From assembly GCF_034424175.1 (NCBI RefSeq), contig NZ_CP139986.1, positions 3,844,001-3,908,000 of the forward strand: a DNA stretch of 64,000 nucleotides, written 5' to 3'. This DNA is from Kluyvera intermedia. GTDB lineage: Bacteria; Pseudomonadota; Gammaproteobacteria; Enterobacterales; Enterobacteriaceae. Made by a program: the position numbers and the translations under genes. The first letter of the stretch is position 1. The number at the start of each line of letters is the position of its first letter. A model generated the notes under the pieces. It did no database searches. It was not told where the DNA came from and saw nothing but the letters and a program-made list of their open reading frames with translations. This document shows positions 8,596-17,242 of the stretch, piece after piece.

Positions 8596-9444
8596 GTGTT
8601 GATTATTGAAACCCTGCCGCTGCTGCGTCAGCATATCCGCCGTCTACGTCAGGAAGGTAAACGCGTTGCGTTGGTGCCAACAATGGGCAACCTGCACGAT
8701 GGCCATATGACGTTAGTTGAAGAGGCAAAAACGCGCGCCGACGTCGTGGTCGTCAGTATCTTCGTTAACCCGATGCAATTTGACCGTGCCGAGGATCTGA
8801 CTAACTATCCGCGCACTCTTCAGGAAGATTGCGAGAAGCTGAACAAGCGTAAAGTGGATTACGTCTTTGCGCCTGCCGTCGCAGAAATCTATCCGCAGGG
8901 TACTGAAAACCAGACTTTCGTGGAAGTTCCTGGTCTCTCAACGATGCTTGAAGGGGCCAGCCGTCCGGGGCATTTCCGTGGCGTTTCCACCATTGTCAGC
9001 AAGTTATTCAATCTGATTCAGCCGGATATCGCCTGCTTCGGTGAGAAAGATTTCCAGCAGTTGGCGCTGCTGCGCAAAATGGTGGCCGATATGGGCTACG
9101 ACATTGAGATCGTTGGAGTGCCAATTATCCGCGCCAAAGACGGTCTGGCATTAAGCTCCCGCAACGGTTATCTGACCGCTGAACAGCGAAAAATCGCTCC
9201 AGGGCTATATAAGGTGTTAAGCAGCGTATCCGCGAAGCTGAAGGCCGGTGAGCGAGAGCTCGAAGAGATCATCGCCATCGCCGAGCAGGAGCTGAACGAA
9301 AAAGGATTCCGCGCCGACGATATTCAGATCCGCGATGCAGATACCCTGCTCGACCTCACCGACAACAGCAAGCGGGCGGTGATTTTGATGGCGGCGTGGT
9401 TGGGCAAAGCGCGGTTGATTGATAACCAAAGCGTAGAGCTATAA
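8596..9444 (+). CDS. panC: Pantothenate synthetase
   Basis: Condenses pantoate and beta-alanine with ATP to give pantothenate. It starts at GTG 8596 with AAGGAG at 8583-8588. The nearby ATG at 8591 is out of frame. The 282-aa protein has the HIGH-type motif GNLHDGHM (about residues 31-38), the pantoate-binding VNPMQFD, and the KMSKS equivalent LALSSRNGYL. No yadD-type transposase gene lies between panC and panD, unlike K-12; a REP-like inverted repeat occupies that gap. Confidence 0.97.
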   Translation: MLIIETLPLLRQHIRRLRQEGKRVALVPTMGNLHDGHMTLVEEAKTRADVVVVSIFVNPMQFDRAEDLTNYPRTLQEDCEKLNKRKVDYVFAPAVAEIYPQGTENQTFVEVPGLSTMLEGASRPGHFRGVSTIVSKLFNLIQPDIACFGEKDFQQLALLRKMVADMGYDIEIVGVPIIRAKDGLALSSRNGYLTAEQRKIAPGLYKVLSSVSAKLKAGERELEEIIAIAEQELNEKGFRADDIQIRDADTLLDLTDNSKRAVILMAAWLGKARLIDNQSVEL

Positions 9445-9448
9445 AAAA

Positions 9449-9523
9449 GTAGCCCGGCCAAGCGAAGCGCCGCCGGGAGTGGTTCGGTGCCAATCCCGGC
9501 GGCGCTTCGCTTGGCCGGGCTAC
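9449..9523. repeat. Perfect 30-bp inverted repeat (REP/BIME-like)
   Basis: The arms at 9449-9478 and 9494-9523 are exact reverse complements, 30 bp each, separated by 15 nt. The arms begin GTAGCCCGGCCAAGCG, a motif that recurs elsewhere in this window. It lies directly behind panC and could stabilise the panBC mRNA 3' end or act as a terminator. Confidence 0.93.
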
Positions 9524-9683
9524 AGGAATATTTTCAGCGTGTAATACGTGACGATACGCAATTTATGGTAAGCAGGCTTAATCGCATCTAGACACCTGGT
9601 TTAAATGGGGCAATACTGCTTGCGAAATTTCTCAAGGCAGTCGAGAACTGCTTTGTTTCCGTTAAGAATTAAAGGTAGACGCT

Positions 9684-10064
9684 ATGATTCGCACTATGCT
9701 GCAGGGCAAACTCCACCGCGTTAAAGTTACGCAGTCTGACCTGCACTACGAAGGTTCCTGCGCCATCGATCAGGACTTCCTTGATGCCGCCGGGATTCTG
9801 GAAAACGAAGCTATTGATATCTGGAATGTGAACAACGGCAAGCGTTTCTCAACCTACGCCATTGCGGCAGAACGTGGCTCTAAAATCATCTCGGTTAACG
9901 GTGCAGCGGCTCATAATGCTGATGTCGGCGATATCGTGATTATCGCGAGTTTTGTAACCATGTCTGACGAAGAAGCGCGGACATGGCGTCCGAACGTTGC
10001 CTATTTCGAGGGCGACAACGAAATGAAGCGTACGGCTAAAGCCATTCCGGTACAGGTTGCATGA
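9684..10064 (+). CDS. panD: Aspartate 1-decarboxylase precursor
   Basis: Pyruvoyl enzyme that makes beta-alanine from aspartate for pantothenate synthesis. The 126-aa proenzyme self-cleaves between G24 and S25 (YEGSCAID), turning Ser25 into the pyruvoyl group; both residues are present, as is the Y58 region (FSTYAIAAERG). It starts at ATG 9684. It is separated from panC by about 240 bp containing the inverted repeat, so it probably has its own promoter. A terminator follows. Confidence 0.97.
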   Translation: MIRTMLQGKLHRVKVTQSDLHYEGSCAIDQDFLDAAGILENEAIDIWNVNNGKRFSTYAIAAERGSKIISVNGAAAHNADVGDIVIIASFVTMSDEEARTWRPNVAYFEGDNEMKRTAKAIPVQVA

Positions 10065-10070
10065 TAATAG

Positions 10071-10110
10071 AATAGCCTTGATATATCCATCGAGGCTATT
10101 ATTTATTAAA
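10071..10110 (+). terminator. Terminator of panD
   Basis: AATAGCCTTGAT (10071-10082) pairs with ATCGAGGCTATT (10089-10100), a 12-bp stem with one G-U pair and a 6-nt loop, followed by an AT-rich run. Confidence 0.75.
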
Positions 10111-10337
10111 TCAATACCACTTAATTTCAAAATATATATAATACAAGAACCATTAATAATATTTATTTTAATAAAACCGATTTTACCACCCCCATAAAAA
10201 ATACTCAACTTCGCAATTCTAAATCTCACTTCAATTAAATATCATCGTTATTTCTTTCCACACCACGATAGAATGCCCACTCCTAATATATTTAGGTGAC
10301 TCCCGACGCTGTATTTCTCGGGGATATATAATTTTAT

Positions 10338-10934
10338 ATGGATATTAATAACATGAATAAATTGACCATTGCTGCCGCCTCCGTTATTTTCGCACTTGGT
10401 TCTGCCTCTGCGTTTGCGGATGATATTGGTCTGATTACCTTTGATGGCGCCGTTACCGACACCACCTGCACCATTACTACCAACAACGGCGTCGACGCCA
10501 ACAACGTCACCATCACCATGCCGGTGGTGAAAAAAATCGACGTTGAAGGGACAACTATTGATGCGGGCGTGGGTTCTAAAGAGTTCGAACTGAAGCTGAC
10601 CGGCTGCCCAACAACGCTGACTAAAGCCTCAGCAACCTTCACTTCCCAGCAGTTCGCAGAACTGTCTAACGGCACATTGAAAACAGATCCAAGCGTAACG
10701 GGTCATGCGGACAACGTTAGCCTGGCACTGTTCAACAACAGCACTAGCAACACCGACCGTATCCAGGTTGGCCTGCCTGCAAACAACACTCAGATTGCTG
10801 CGCTGGAGGAAGGCGTTGGCGTACTGGCCTACCGTGTTGTCTACGTGCCAAGCGCTGACTGGGTCAAAGGTACTAACGACATCACTGCAGGTAAAGTCAG
10901 CAGCAACGCCACCTTTACCATGACTTACCAGTAA
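10338..10934 (+). CDS. Fimbrial major subunit (YadN-like pilin)
   Basis: First gene of a chaperone-usher operon. The 198-aa product has a signal peptide ending SASAFA, then a mature pilin with two cysteines (VTDTTCTI and LTGCPT) for the usual disulfide and a C-terminal donor strand ending ATFTMTYQ with the penultimate Tyr. ATG 10338 and ATG 10353 are both possible starts; neither has a strong ribosome site, and 10353 gives a more typical signal peptide. The upstream 230 bp is AT-rich. I see no inverted repeats there that would make a phase-variation switch. Being first and nearest the promoter suggests it is the shaft subunit. Confidence 0.9.
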   Translation: MDINNMNKLTIAAASVIFALGSASAFADDIGLITFDGAVTDTTCTITTNNGVDANNVTITMPVVKKIDVEGTTIDAGVGSKEFELKLTGCPTTLTKASATFTSQQFAELSNGTLKTDPSVTGHADNVSLALFNNSTSNTDRIQVGLPANNTQIAALEEGVGVLAYRVVYVPSADWVKGTNDITAGKVSSNATFTMTYQ

Positions 10935-11001
10935 TCGCGACGTCGTTTAATGGAATATGCGCCCGCCTCCGTTTGTGGGCGCATTGCAAGGAGCAATGAT
11001 T

Positions 11002-11724
11002 ATGAACCGAGTTATTCACCAGACTCTCGTCTCGCTGGTTTGCATTAGCGCCGCGCTCAGCGCATCGCGCGCCAGTGCTGATATTGTTATTTCTGGTACC
11101 CGTGTTGTTTACCCGCAGTCATCCAAAGACGTAACCGTCAAAATGGAAAACCGCGGTAATAAACCGCTACTGGTACAGTCATGGCTGGACGATGGCCGCG
11201 ATACGGTGAATCCGCAAGAGCTGAAACTGCCGTTTATCGTGACCCCGCCGGTATCACGCGTTGACCCATCAAAGGGCCAGACCGTGCGTATTACGTGGAC
11301 CGGCCAGCCCCTGGCCCAGGATCGAGAATCGCTGTTCTGGTTTAATGTGCTGGAAGTCCCGCCGAAAGCGAAAGACGCCGACGCCCAGAACGTCCTGCAG
11401 TTGGCTTTCCGTACCCGTATAAAGATGTTTTTCCGCCCGGATGGTTTGCAGGGCGATCCCGCCGTTGCTGCTGGTAATCTGAAATGGTCGCAACAGGGTA
11501 CGTCGTTAATAGCCAATAACAGCAGCCCTTATTATATTTCCATGGCGAGCGCCACCATCACCATGAATGGCAAAAAAATCGAAGTGGATTCTCACACTAT
11601 TCCACCACTCTCAAATGAGACCGTTCCGGTCAAAAATACGCCCAATGCTTCAGGCGGGAAAATAGAATACACCGCAATTAATGATTTTGGTGGAACAGAG
11701 AAACACCAAGCCACCATTAATTAA
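11002..11724 (+). CDS. Periplasmic fimbrial chaperone (PapD family)
   Basis: Binds pilin subunits in the periplasm and completes their fold by donor-strand complementation before delivery to the usher. The start is ATG 11002, 8 nt after AAGGAG (10988-10993), giving 240 aa with a signal peptide ending SRASA. Upstream in-frame ATGs at 10957 and 10996 are poorly placed. Family features are GTRVVYPQ near the mature N-terminus, the conserved PLLVQSW, VTPPVSRVDP, and LFWFNVLEVPPK, containing the G1 strand and the region of the subunit-anchoring residues. It lies between the pilin and usher genes, as in yad/ecpD-type operons. Confidence 0.94.
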   Translation: MNRVIHQTLVSLVCISAALSASRASADIVISGTRVVYPQSSKDVTVKMENRGNKPLLVQSWLDDGRDTVNPQELKLPFIVTPPVSRVDPSKGQTVRITWTGQPLAQDRESLFWFNVLEVPPKAKDADAQNVLQLAFRTRIKMFFRPDGLQGDPAVAAGNLKWSQQGTSLIANNSSPYYISMASATITMNGKKIEVDSHTIPPLSNETVPVKNTPNASGGKIEYTAINDFGGTEKHQATIN

Positions 11725-11769
11725 TTTAAGTGCTGAGGGATATCAGCCTTTAAGAAGAGACAGGGAAAT

Positions 11770-14325
11770 ATGCTTTTTCGTCGTTCATTATTGTGTACAG
11801 CTATCTATATTGCATTCCAGTCTTCAGTAATGGCGGAAGAAGCACCTTCATCTCCGGCAGATGATGTTGAATTTAACGATCAGTTTTTATTCAACACCGG
11901 TGCAAATATCGACGTTGGTCGTTTTTCGAAAGGCAATCCGGTTCCACCTGGCACCTATAAAACGCAGATTCTACTCAATGGTCAACGCAAAATGCTGGGC
12001 GATTTTACCTTCAACGATAACGGCACATCGCGCGCCACCCCCTGCTTTACCAGCAAGCTACTCGCGCAAATTGGGGCTAAAACCGAAGGGATGGATCTCG
12101 AATCTGACGCCTGTATCGATCTCGCCCAACAGTATCCGCAATCTACATGGAATTATGATATCGGCACGCAGGAGCTATCGCTCTCAATGCCGCAGATATA
12201 CGTCCTTAACCGACCTAATGGCTTTGTTGATCCCTCGCTTTGGCAGGATGGTATTCCCGTTGCGATGTTTTCCTATGACCTCAATAGTTGGCACTCAGAA
12301 AACAGCGGCAGCAACTCAGATTCAGCCTATGCCGGATTAAAATACGGTGCCAACCTCGGCGCATGGCATCTACGCGCCAAAGGGAACGCGAACTGGGATC
12401 AAGATAACGGCAGTGAATACACCAGCCAGGATATCTATCTGCAGCGCGATATATCTTCACTACGCTCACAGTTTCTGGTCGGTGACTCATTCACCCGTGG
12501 CGAGGCCTTTGATTCCTTCAGCCTGCGCGGCGTGCGTTTTTATAACGATGATCGCATGCTTCCGGGAGGTGCCTCCAACTACGCGCCAGAAATTCGCGGC
12601 GTCGCCAAAAGCAACGCCAAGGTCACCATTAAGCAAAGCGGTAATAAAATTTACGAAGCGACCGTCCCGCCTGGGCCGTTTGCTATCAACGATCTCAGCA
12701 CCACCGGCTACGGCAGTGACCTGGAAGTTGCGATTGAAGAGGCTGACGGCAGCGTCCGTACCTTCTCCGTTCCCTACTCTTCCGTCACGCAGATGCTGCG
12801 CCCGGGCTATGGTCGTTGGGATATCGGTGCGGGCGAGCTGCATGATAATGGCTTAAAAGAGAAGCCCCGTCTGGGCTATGCCACCGGCTATTACGGTCTG
12901 AATAACACCTTTACCGGCTATGCGGGCGTTCAGTATATGGACGTTGGCTATTACGCGGGTCTGCTGGGTATTGCCACCAATACGCCGGTCGGCGCGTTTG
13001 CCCTCGACGTGACGCACTCAAACACGTCTATTGACGAACTAGACACCCTCACAGGTCAGAGCTACCGCGTGACCTGGAGCAAGCTGATTGAAGATTCGCA
13101 AACCTCTTTCAACATTGCCGCCTATCGTTTCTCGACTGAAAACTATATGTCCCTGCGCGACGCTGCCACGCTGAACGACAACGTAAAACATAACCGCTCA
13201 GATTCAAATAATGAATTCAGCAACTTCCAGCGCATGAAAAACCAGTTCCAGATCAACATCAACCAGCCGGTATCCCTGTGGGATTCCAGCAGCGGTAACC
13301 TGTATGTCAATGGAAGCTGGGAGGACTACTGGAACAAGACTTCACCAACCTCACAATACTCGGTTGGCTATAGCGATTCTTTTTCGTGGGCCAGCTACAG
13401 CCTTTCCATTCAGCGTACTTATAACGAATACGGTGATAAAGACGACAGCGTTTACTTAAGCCTGAGTATCCCGCTGGAAAACTTGTTCGGTCGTAACAAA
13501 AGGCCGCTCGGTTTCTCCACCGTGAACATGAGCGTCAACAGTGACATGAAGTCGAACAATAACTTCGCCACCAGCGCCAACGGTAATACCGATGACTATC
13601 GCTTTAACTATAGCGTTAACACCAGCGCCAACCGTAGCGACAGCGGCTCGATTAACCAGGTCGGCGGTTACGGCAGCTACAACAGCCCGCTGGGGCCACT
13701 GAGCGTGTCGGCTTCCGCATCCGATGATAGCAGTCGTCAATATTCATTAAGTTACAGCGGCGGCATGCTGCTGCACTCCGGTGGCCTGACGCTGGCACCG
13801 AACAGCATCGGCGATACCGACACGCTGGCGCTGGTTCACGCGTCCGGTGCCAAAGGCGCACGCTTAACCAATGGCGATGGCGAAATTAACCGCTTTGGCT
13901 ATGCCATCCAGCCTTATCTGTCCGCTTATCGGGAAAATAATGTGGGCGTGAATATCGACAAAATGGAACAAGACGTCGAGGTGAAAAACACCAGTACCGT
14001 CGTGGTTTCCCGCAGCGGCGCCGTAGTACGGGTGGATTTCGAAACCGATGAAGGTCGTTCACTGCTGCTGGAACTGCAACGTACCGATAACGGCTTTATC
14101 CCGCTCGGTGCGGATGTACAAAACGAAAAAGGTGAATCTATCGGGACCGTCGGACAGGCCGGTATGGCATACGTTCGCGGTGTCGTTGATAGCGGCAAAC
14201 TGCTTGTCATCTGGGGCAGCGGCAGCGACGGACGCTGCACCGTCAACTATCAGCTCGATAGCGAGAAAGCTGAACAGAAAGTTGGCCTTACCCGTCTACT
14301 GAGTAACCAACGTTGCCAGATGTAA
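11770..14325 (+). CDS. Outer-membrane fimbrial usher (HtrE/FimD family)
   Basis: 851-aa outer-membrane pore that recruits chaperone-subunit complexes and exports the growing pilus. A signal peptide ends near SSVMA. The N-terminal periplasmic domain contains FNDQFLFNTGANIDVGRF and the C103/C120-type cysteine pair (CFTS, SDACIDL). A long beta-barrel follows with the typical RGEAFDSFSLRGVRF and FAINDLSTTGYGSDLEV segments. The C-terminal domain ends CTVNYQLDSE ... NQRCQM, with the family's terminal cysteine pair. Length is normal for the family. It sits in an operon between the chaperone and the minor pilins. Confidence 0.95.
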   Translation: MLFRRSLLCTAIYIAFQSSVMAEEAPSSPADDVEFNDQFLFNTGANIDVGRFSKGNPVPPGTYKTQILLNGQRKMLGDFTFNDNGTSRATPCFTSKLLAQIGAKTEGMDLESDACIDLAQQYPQSTWNYDIGTQELSLSMPQIYVLNRPNGFVDPSLWQDGIPVAMFSYDLNSWHSENSGSNSDSAYAGLKYGANLGAWHLRAKGNANWDQDNGSEYTSQDIYLQRDISSLRSQFLVGDSFTRGEAFDSFSLRGVRFYNDDRMLPGGASNYAPEIRGVAKSNAKVTIKQSGNKIYEATVPPGPFAINDLSTTGYGSDLEVAIEEADGSVRTFSVPYSSVTQMLRPGYGRWDIGAGELHDNGLKEKPRLGYATGYYGLNNTFTGYAGVQYMDVGYYAGLLGIATNTPVGAFALDVTHSNTSIDELDTLTGQSYRVTWSKLIEDSQTSFNIAAYRFSTENYMSLRDAATLNDNVKHNRSDSNNEFSNFQRMKNQFQININQPVSLWDSSSGNLYVNGSWEDYWNKTSPTSQYSVGYSDSFSWASYSLSIQRTYNEYGDKDDSVYLSLSIPLENLFGRNKRPLGFSTVNMSVNSDMKSNNNFATSANGNTDDYRFNYSVNTSANRSDSGSINQVGGYGSYNSPLGPLSVSASASDDSSRQYSLSYSGGMLLHSGGLTLAPNSIGDTDTLALVHASGAKGARLTNGDGEINRFGYAIQPYLSAYRENNVGVNIDKMEQDVEVKNTSTVVVSRSGAVVRVDFETDEGRSLLLELQRTDNGFIPLGADVQNEKGESIGTVGQAGMAYVRGVVDSGKLLVIWGSGSDGRCTVNYQLDSEKAEQKVGLTRLLSNQRCQM

Positions 14326-14347
14326 TGGCATTATTTTTACAGGGATT

Positions 14348-14926
14348 ATGAAGATAATGAGACTGAAAAAACTCTACCTACTGGGCTGTAGCGGACTGCT
14401 GTTCGCCACCGCATACCCAACCCAGGCGACATCGCTGGATGTCACCTTTACCGCAACGCTGCGCGAAACCACCTGTGATATGGCTATCGAAGGCGGCAGT
14501 GGTAGTGGTCAAAACAACACCATCCCCATTGGCTCGGGTGGAACCGTCAGCCTCGATAAGATTGTCAACGGCGACAGTTCAGCACAGGCGACCTTTAAGC
14601 TGAAAATCACCGAATGCCCTGATAGTTTACAGGGGTTAAAAACCACCATTACGGGAACAACCACCACGTCCAACACCGTTATTGATAACGGTTCATCAGC
14701 GAGCAATGCCGCAGAATCTATCGGTATTAGCATCGCCAGAGTCTCCGCCACCGATGCACCTTTTACGATTAACGCCAGTTCAGATAATGGCCGGATAGTC
14801 TGGAGCAGCCAGGAAATCAGCGGTAAAGAAGTACCGTTAGTCGCCATGCTAGTTGAAACCTCTTCGGGCAAAGGTTCTACCGGTGACTTTAGCGCCGTGG
14901 CGACCTTCAACTTCACCTACGAATAA
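14348..14926 (+). CDS. Fimbrial minor subunit 1
   Basis: 192-aa secreted pilin with signal peptide (LGCSGLLFATAYPTQA) and a mature domain carrying the cysteine pair (ETTCDMAI, TECPDSL) and a C-terminal donor strand ending VATFNFTYE. ATG 14348 lies only 2 nt behind AGGGA. The in-frame ATG at 14357 is better spaced and may be the real start, giving MRLKKLYLL. It begins 22 bp after the usher stop. Its position suggests a tip or adaptor subunit like YadM/YadL; the exact role is inferred. Confidence 0.88.
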   Translation: MKIMRLKKLYLLGCSGLLFATAYPTQATSLDVTFTATLRETTCDMAIEGGSGSGQNNTIPIGSGGTVSLDKIVNGDSSAQATFKLKITECPDSLQGLKTTITGTTTTSNTVIDNGSSASNAAESIGISIARVSATDAPFTINASSDNGRIVWSSQEISGKEVPLVAMLVETSSGKGSTGDFSAVATFNFTYE

Positions 14927-14948
14927 TCATCAGAAAAGGGATCTCTTG

Positions 14949-15506
14949 ATGAAAAAATTATCATTTCTGGGCGGTGTTGCCGGTGTAATGCTTTTCTCCG
15001 CTCACTCTTTTGCCACAATATCCGGTACCACCAGCGTTTCGGCTACCTTTACCACGACTATCTCGGCGGGCACCTGTACGGCGCAAATTCAGAACACCGG
15101 TGGTCAGGCTATCAGTACACTGGATTTCGGCGAGGTCTTTAAATCAGATCTGGTCAATCAAAGTCGCAGCGAGCCGTTCAAAGTGGCCTTTACCGACTGC
15201 GCGGGTGTCAAAACCGCCAGCTATCAGGTCGTCGCCGGTACCGGGGGTGGGTGTTCAGGGCCAAGCACTAACGGAGATTCATTCTCTGCTGGCAACGCCA
15301 CCGGTTTTGAAGTCTGGCAAGGCGTAGCCGGAACAGGAACGCTGCTAAGCTGCAATACAAAACCCGCGCAAACGCTCACCATGAGCGGCAGTAAGCTCGA
15401 TGTTGCTTTCGCCTCCCGTATTGTTATCGCCAAGGATAGAACGATTTCCAACGTCACGGCAGGCAGCGTCAGCGCGCCGGTCACGTTTGTTGTCACCTAT
15501 CAGTAA
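14949..15506 (+). CDS. Fimbrial minor subunit 2
   Basis: 185-aa pilin. ATG 14949 follows a GGGAT ribosome site and gives a clear signal peptide (MKKLSFLGGVAG ... HSFA). An upstream in-frame ATG at 14853 would read through the end of the preceding gene. The mature domain has the conserved cysteine pair (SAGTCTAQI, FTDCAGV), a second pair (GGGCSG, LLSCNT) and a C-terminal VTFVVTYQ donor strand. Linker or adaptor subunit by position. Confidence 0.88.
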   Translation: MKKLSFLGGVAGVMLFSAHSFATISGTTSVSATFTTTISAGTCTAQIQNTGGQAISTLDFGEVFKSDLVNQSRSEPFKVAFTDCAGVKTASYQVVAGTGGGCSGPSTNGDSFSAGNATGFEVWQGVAGTGTLLSCNTKPAQTLTMSGSKLDVAFASRIVIAKDRTISNVTAGSVSAPVTFVVTYQ

Positions 15507-15527
15507 ACCAAGAGGAGTAGAGCCGTC

Positions 15528-16145
15528 ATGCCATTCAACATCCAAATACTCTCTTCACTAGGGAGAGCACTACTGATAATGGGAGTGACTGGCGGACTCT
15601 ACACTGCCCCCTGCTTTGCGGATGAGGACGCGGGAGGTCTGGACGTTACCCTCACCGCTAACGTCGTGGAGAACACTTGCCAGATCTCCCTCTCAGATAA
15701 CGGATTAGTTCATTTACCTATCGTTTCACGGAGTTGGTTTTACAACGGCGACGGCACAACACGCCTGCAGCCGGGCGATGCCGATAGCGGCACGCTGTTT
15801 AGTGTCAACGTTGAAAGCTGCACTAATGATACGGCAACGGTTAACACAATGGTGTTCCGCTTTCAGCCGCAAAACGGCACCTGGCCTGCCGAGAGCCAGC
15901 AGGTATTTATCAACGACACCCCCGCGGCCACTGGCGGAGCGGAAAACGTCGGTATCGTGATTTTCTCCAGCAGCGATAACCGTAACGTCGTCAATAGCGA
16001 CGGCAGTTCATCCGTCGCCATTGATGTTTCAACATCAGCCAACTATCTGACCCGTTACGACTTTTACGCCCGCTACCAGAATACCGGCATCGTGAGCGCC
16101 GGAAAGGTCACCAGCCATGTGCTGGTCGATGCTATTTATCAATAA
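15528..16145 (+). CDS. Fimbrial minor subunit 3
   Basis: 205-aa pilin with a signal peptide ending TAPCFA. The mature domain has the cysteine pair (VENTCQISL, VESCTND) and a C-terminal SHVLVDAIYQ strand. It is preceded by an AAGAGGAG-type ribosome site and spaced 21 bp from the previous gene. It is the most divergent of the shorter pilins and directly precedes the adhesin, so an adaptor at the fibre tip is likely. Compare YadK in E. coli; a one-to-one match is not certain. Confidence 0.87.
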   Translation: MPFNIQILSSLGRALLIMGVTGGLYTAPCFADEDAGGLDVTLTANVVENTCQISLSDNGLVHLPIVSRSWFYNGDGTTRLQPGDADSGTLFSVNVESCTNDTATVNTMVFRFQPQNGTWPAESQQVFINDTPAATGGAENVGIVIFSSSDNRNVVNSDGSSSVAIDVSTSANYLTRYDFYARYQNTGIVSAGKVTSHVLVDAIYQ

Positions 16146-16159
16146 TCAAGGAAGATGAC

Positions 16160-17242
16160 ATGATTAAATACCTACTACTCCCGGTAACGTTATTAGTCCT
16201 GAGTTTTAATGTTAGCGCGAGAGAGTGTCACCTCGGACAAAATGGCCAAGCTGGCACCATGGCGCTGAACGGCGGGGGGACATACCCAATTTCATTTCAC
16301 TCTGTGGCCGACGACATCTCAGGCTCCATACACGAACTCACCTATTTTGACCCGTCACTTGACCATGAGCTCTGGACCTATTGCGATGCCGGAAATGACG
16401 GTATGGCATTTTATATGAATACCACTGAAGCCTCGAGAGTCAGCGCGGCCGATGGCAGGGCGCTTTATCCTACCAATATCGACGGTATTTACTATGCGGT
16501 AAAACTCTACAGCACCGGCGGTGGCAGCGGTTATTTCCCATCGGCAAATGGGGGGTCATGGGTCATGGTCGACAGCGGCAGCGAAAGCTATTGGAGCAGT
16601 AAGCAAATGAAAGCTACCGTGACGCTATATCAGGGCGGTGGGTTTGCTGGAAACGTTAACAACGTCAGCGCGATTACGCCAAAAGACTCTCGCACGCTGG
16701 GACAAATCCGTATTGGTACAGCAGATTCTGATGATAACAACCCGTGGACCATTAACGTTACGCCCACCAGCTTTAGCGTGCCGGTTTACGCAGCGACGTG
16801 CAGCGCGGTATCAGTCAATAGTGGCACTAACAACGTTGATTTCGGTGAGCTCATGATGTCATCGCTGCGAGATCTGTATTGGCCCGGCAGGGACTTTACC
16901 TTCCAGTTGAAGAACTGTAGCAATACGGTCTGGACGCGTTTTAAGCTTACCTCAACTAACAGCACTACTGACGGCAACGGCTTTACGCTGCTTAAAAATA
17001 CACTTAGCGGCAGCACGGCTGCGACGGGTATTGGCATTTATGTGCAGGCTAACATACTGACTCGTGATGGTAACGGAGCCTTCAAGCCCGGTGCAGAGAT
17101 ATGGAGCCCAATGACGACCGTGAGCAACAGTGTCAGTTTTGATTTACCCTTTCATGCCAGTATTTACCCGCTAAATGATGGCAGCACGATAACCCCCGGC
17201 AACTTCAAAGCCATCGGCACCTTCACCATCGACTACTTTTGA
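16160..17242 (+). CDS. Fimbrial tip adhesin (two-domain, YadC-like)
   Basis: 360-aa protein, about twice pilin length, as expected for a tip adhesin with an N-terminal receptor-binding domain (mature residues to about 205) and a C-terminal pilin domain (about 210-360, cysteines in AATCSAV and LKNCSNT, final strand IGTFTIDYF). The signal peptide ends NVSA. The N-terminal domain has cysteines in ARECHLG and WTYCDAG and is rich in Gly, Ser and Tyr. Receptor specificity cannot be read from the sequence. Its stop codon abuts the stop codon of convergent yadE with no bases between. Confidence 0.88.
   Translation: MIKYLLLPVTLLVLSFNVSARECHLGQNGQAGTMALNGGGTYPISFHSVADDISGSIHELTYFDPSLDHELWTYCDAGNDGMAFYMNTTEASRVSAADGRALYPTNIDGIYYAVKLYSTGGGSGYFPSANGGSWVMVDSGSESYWSSKQMKATVTLYQGGGFAGNVNNVSAITPKDSRTLGQIRIGTADSDDNNPWTINVTPTSFSVPVYAATCSAVSVNSGTNNVDFGELMMSSLRDLYWPGRDFTFQLKNCSNTVWTRFKLTSTNSTTDGNGFTLLKNTLSGSTAATGIGIYVQANILTRDGNGAFKPGAEIWSPMTTVSNSVSFDLPFHASIYPLNDGSTITPGNFKAIGTFTIDYF

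Noticed and set aside
10065..10337. Invertible phase-variation switch upstream of the fimbrial operon
   Set aside because: No matching inverted repeats bracket a promoter and no fimB/fimE-type recombinase gene is near; only the panD terminator dyad is seen.
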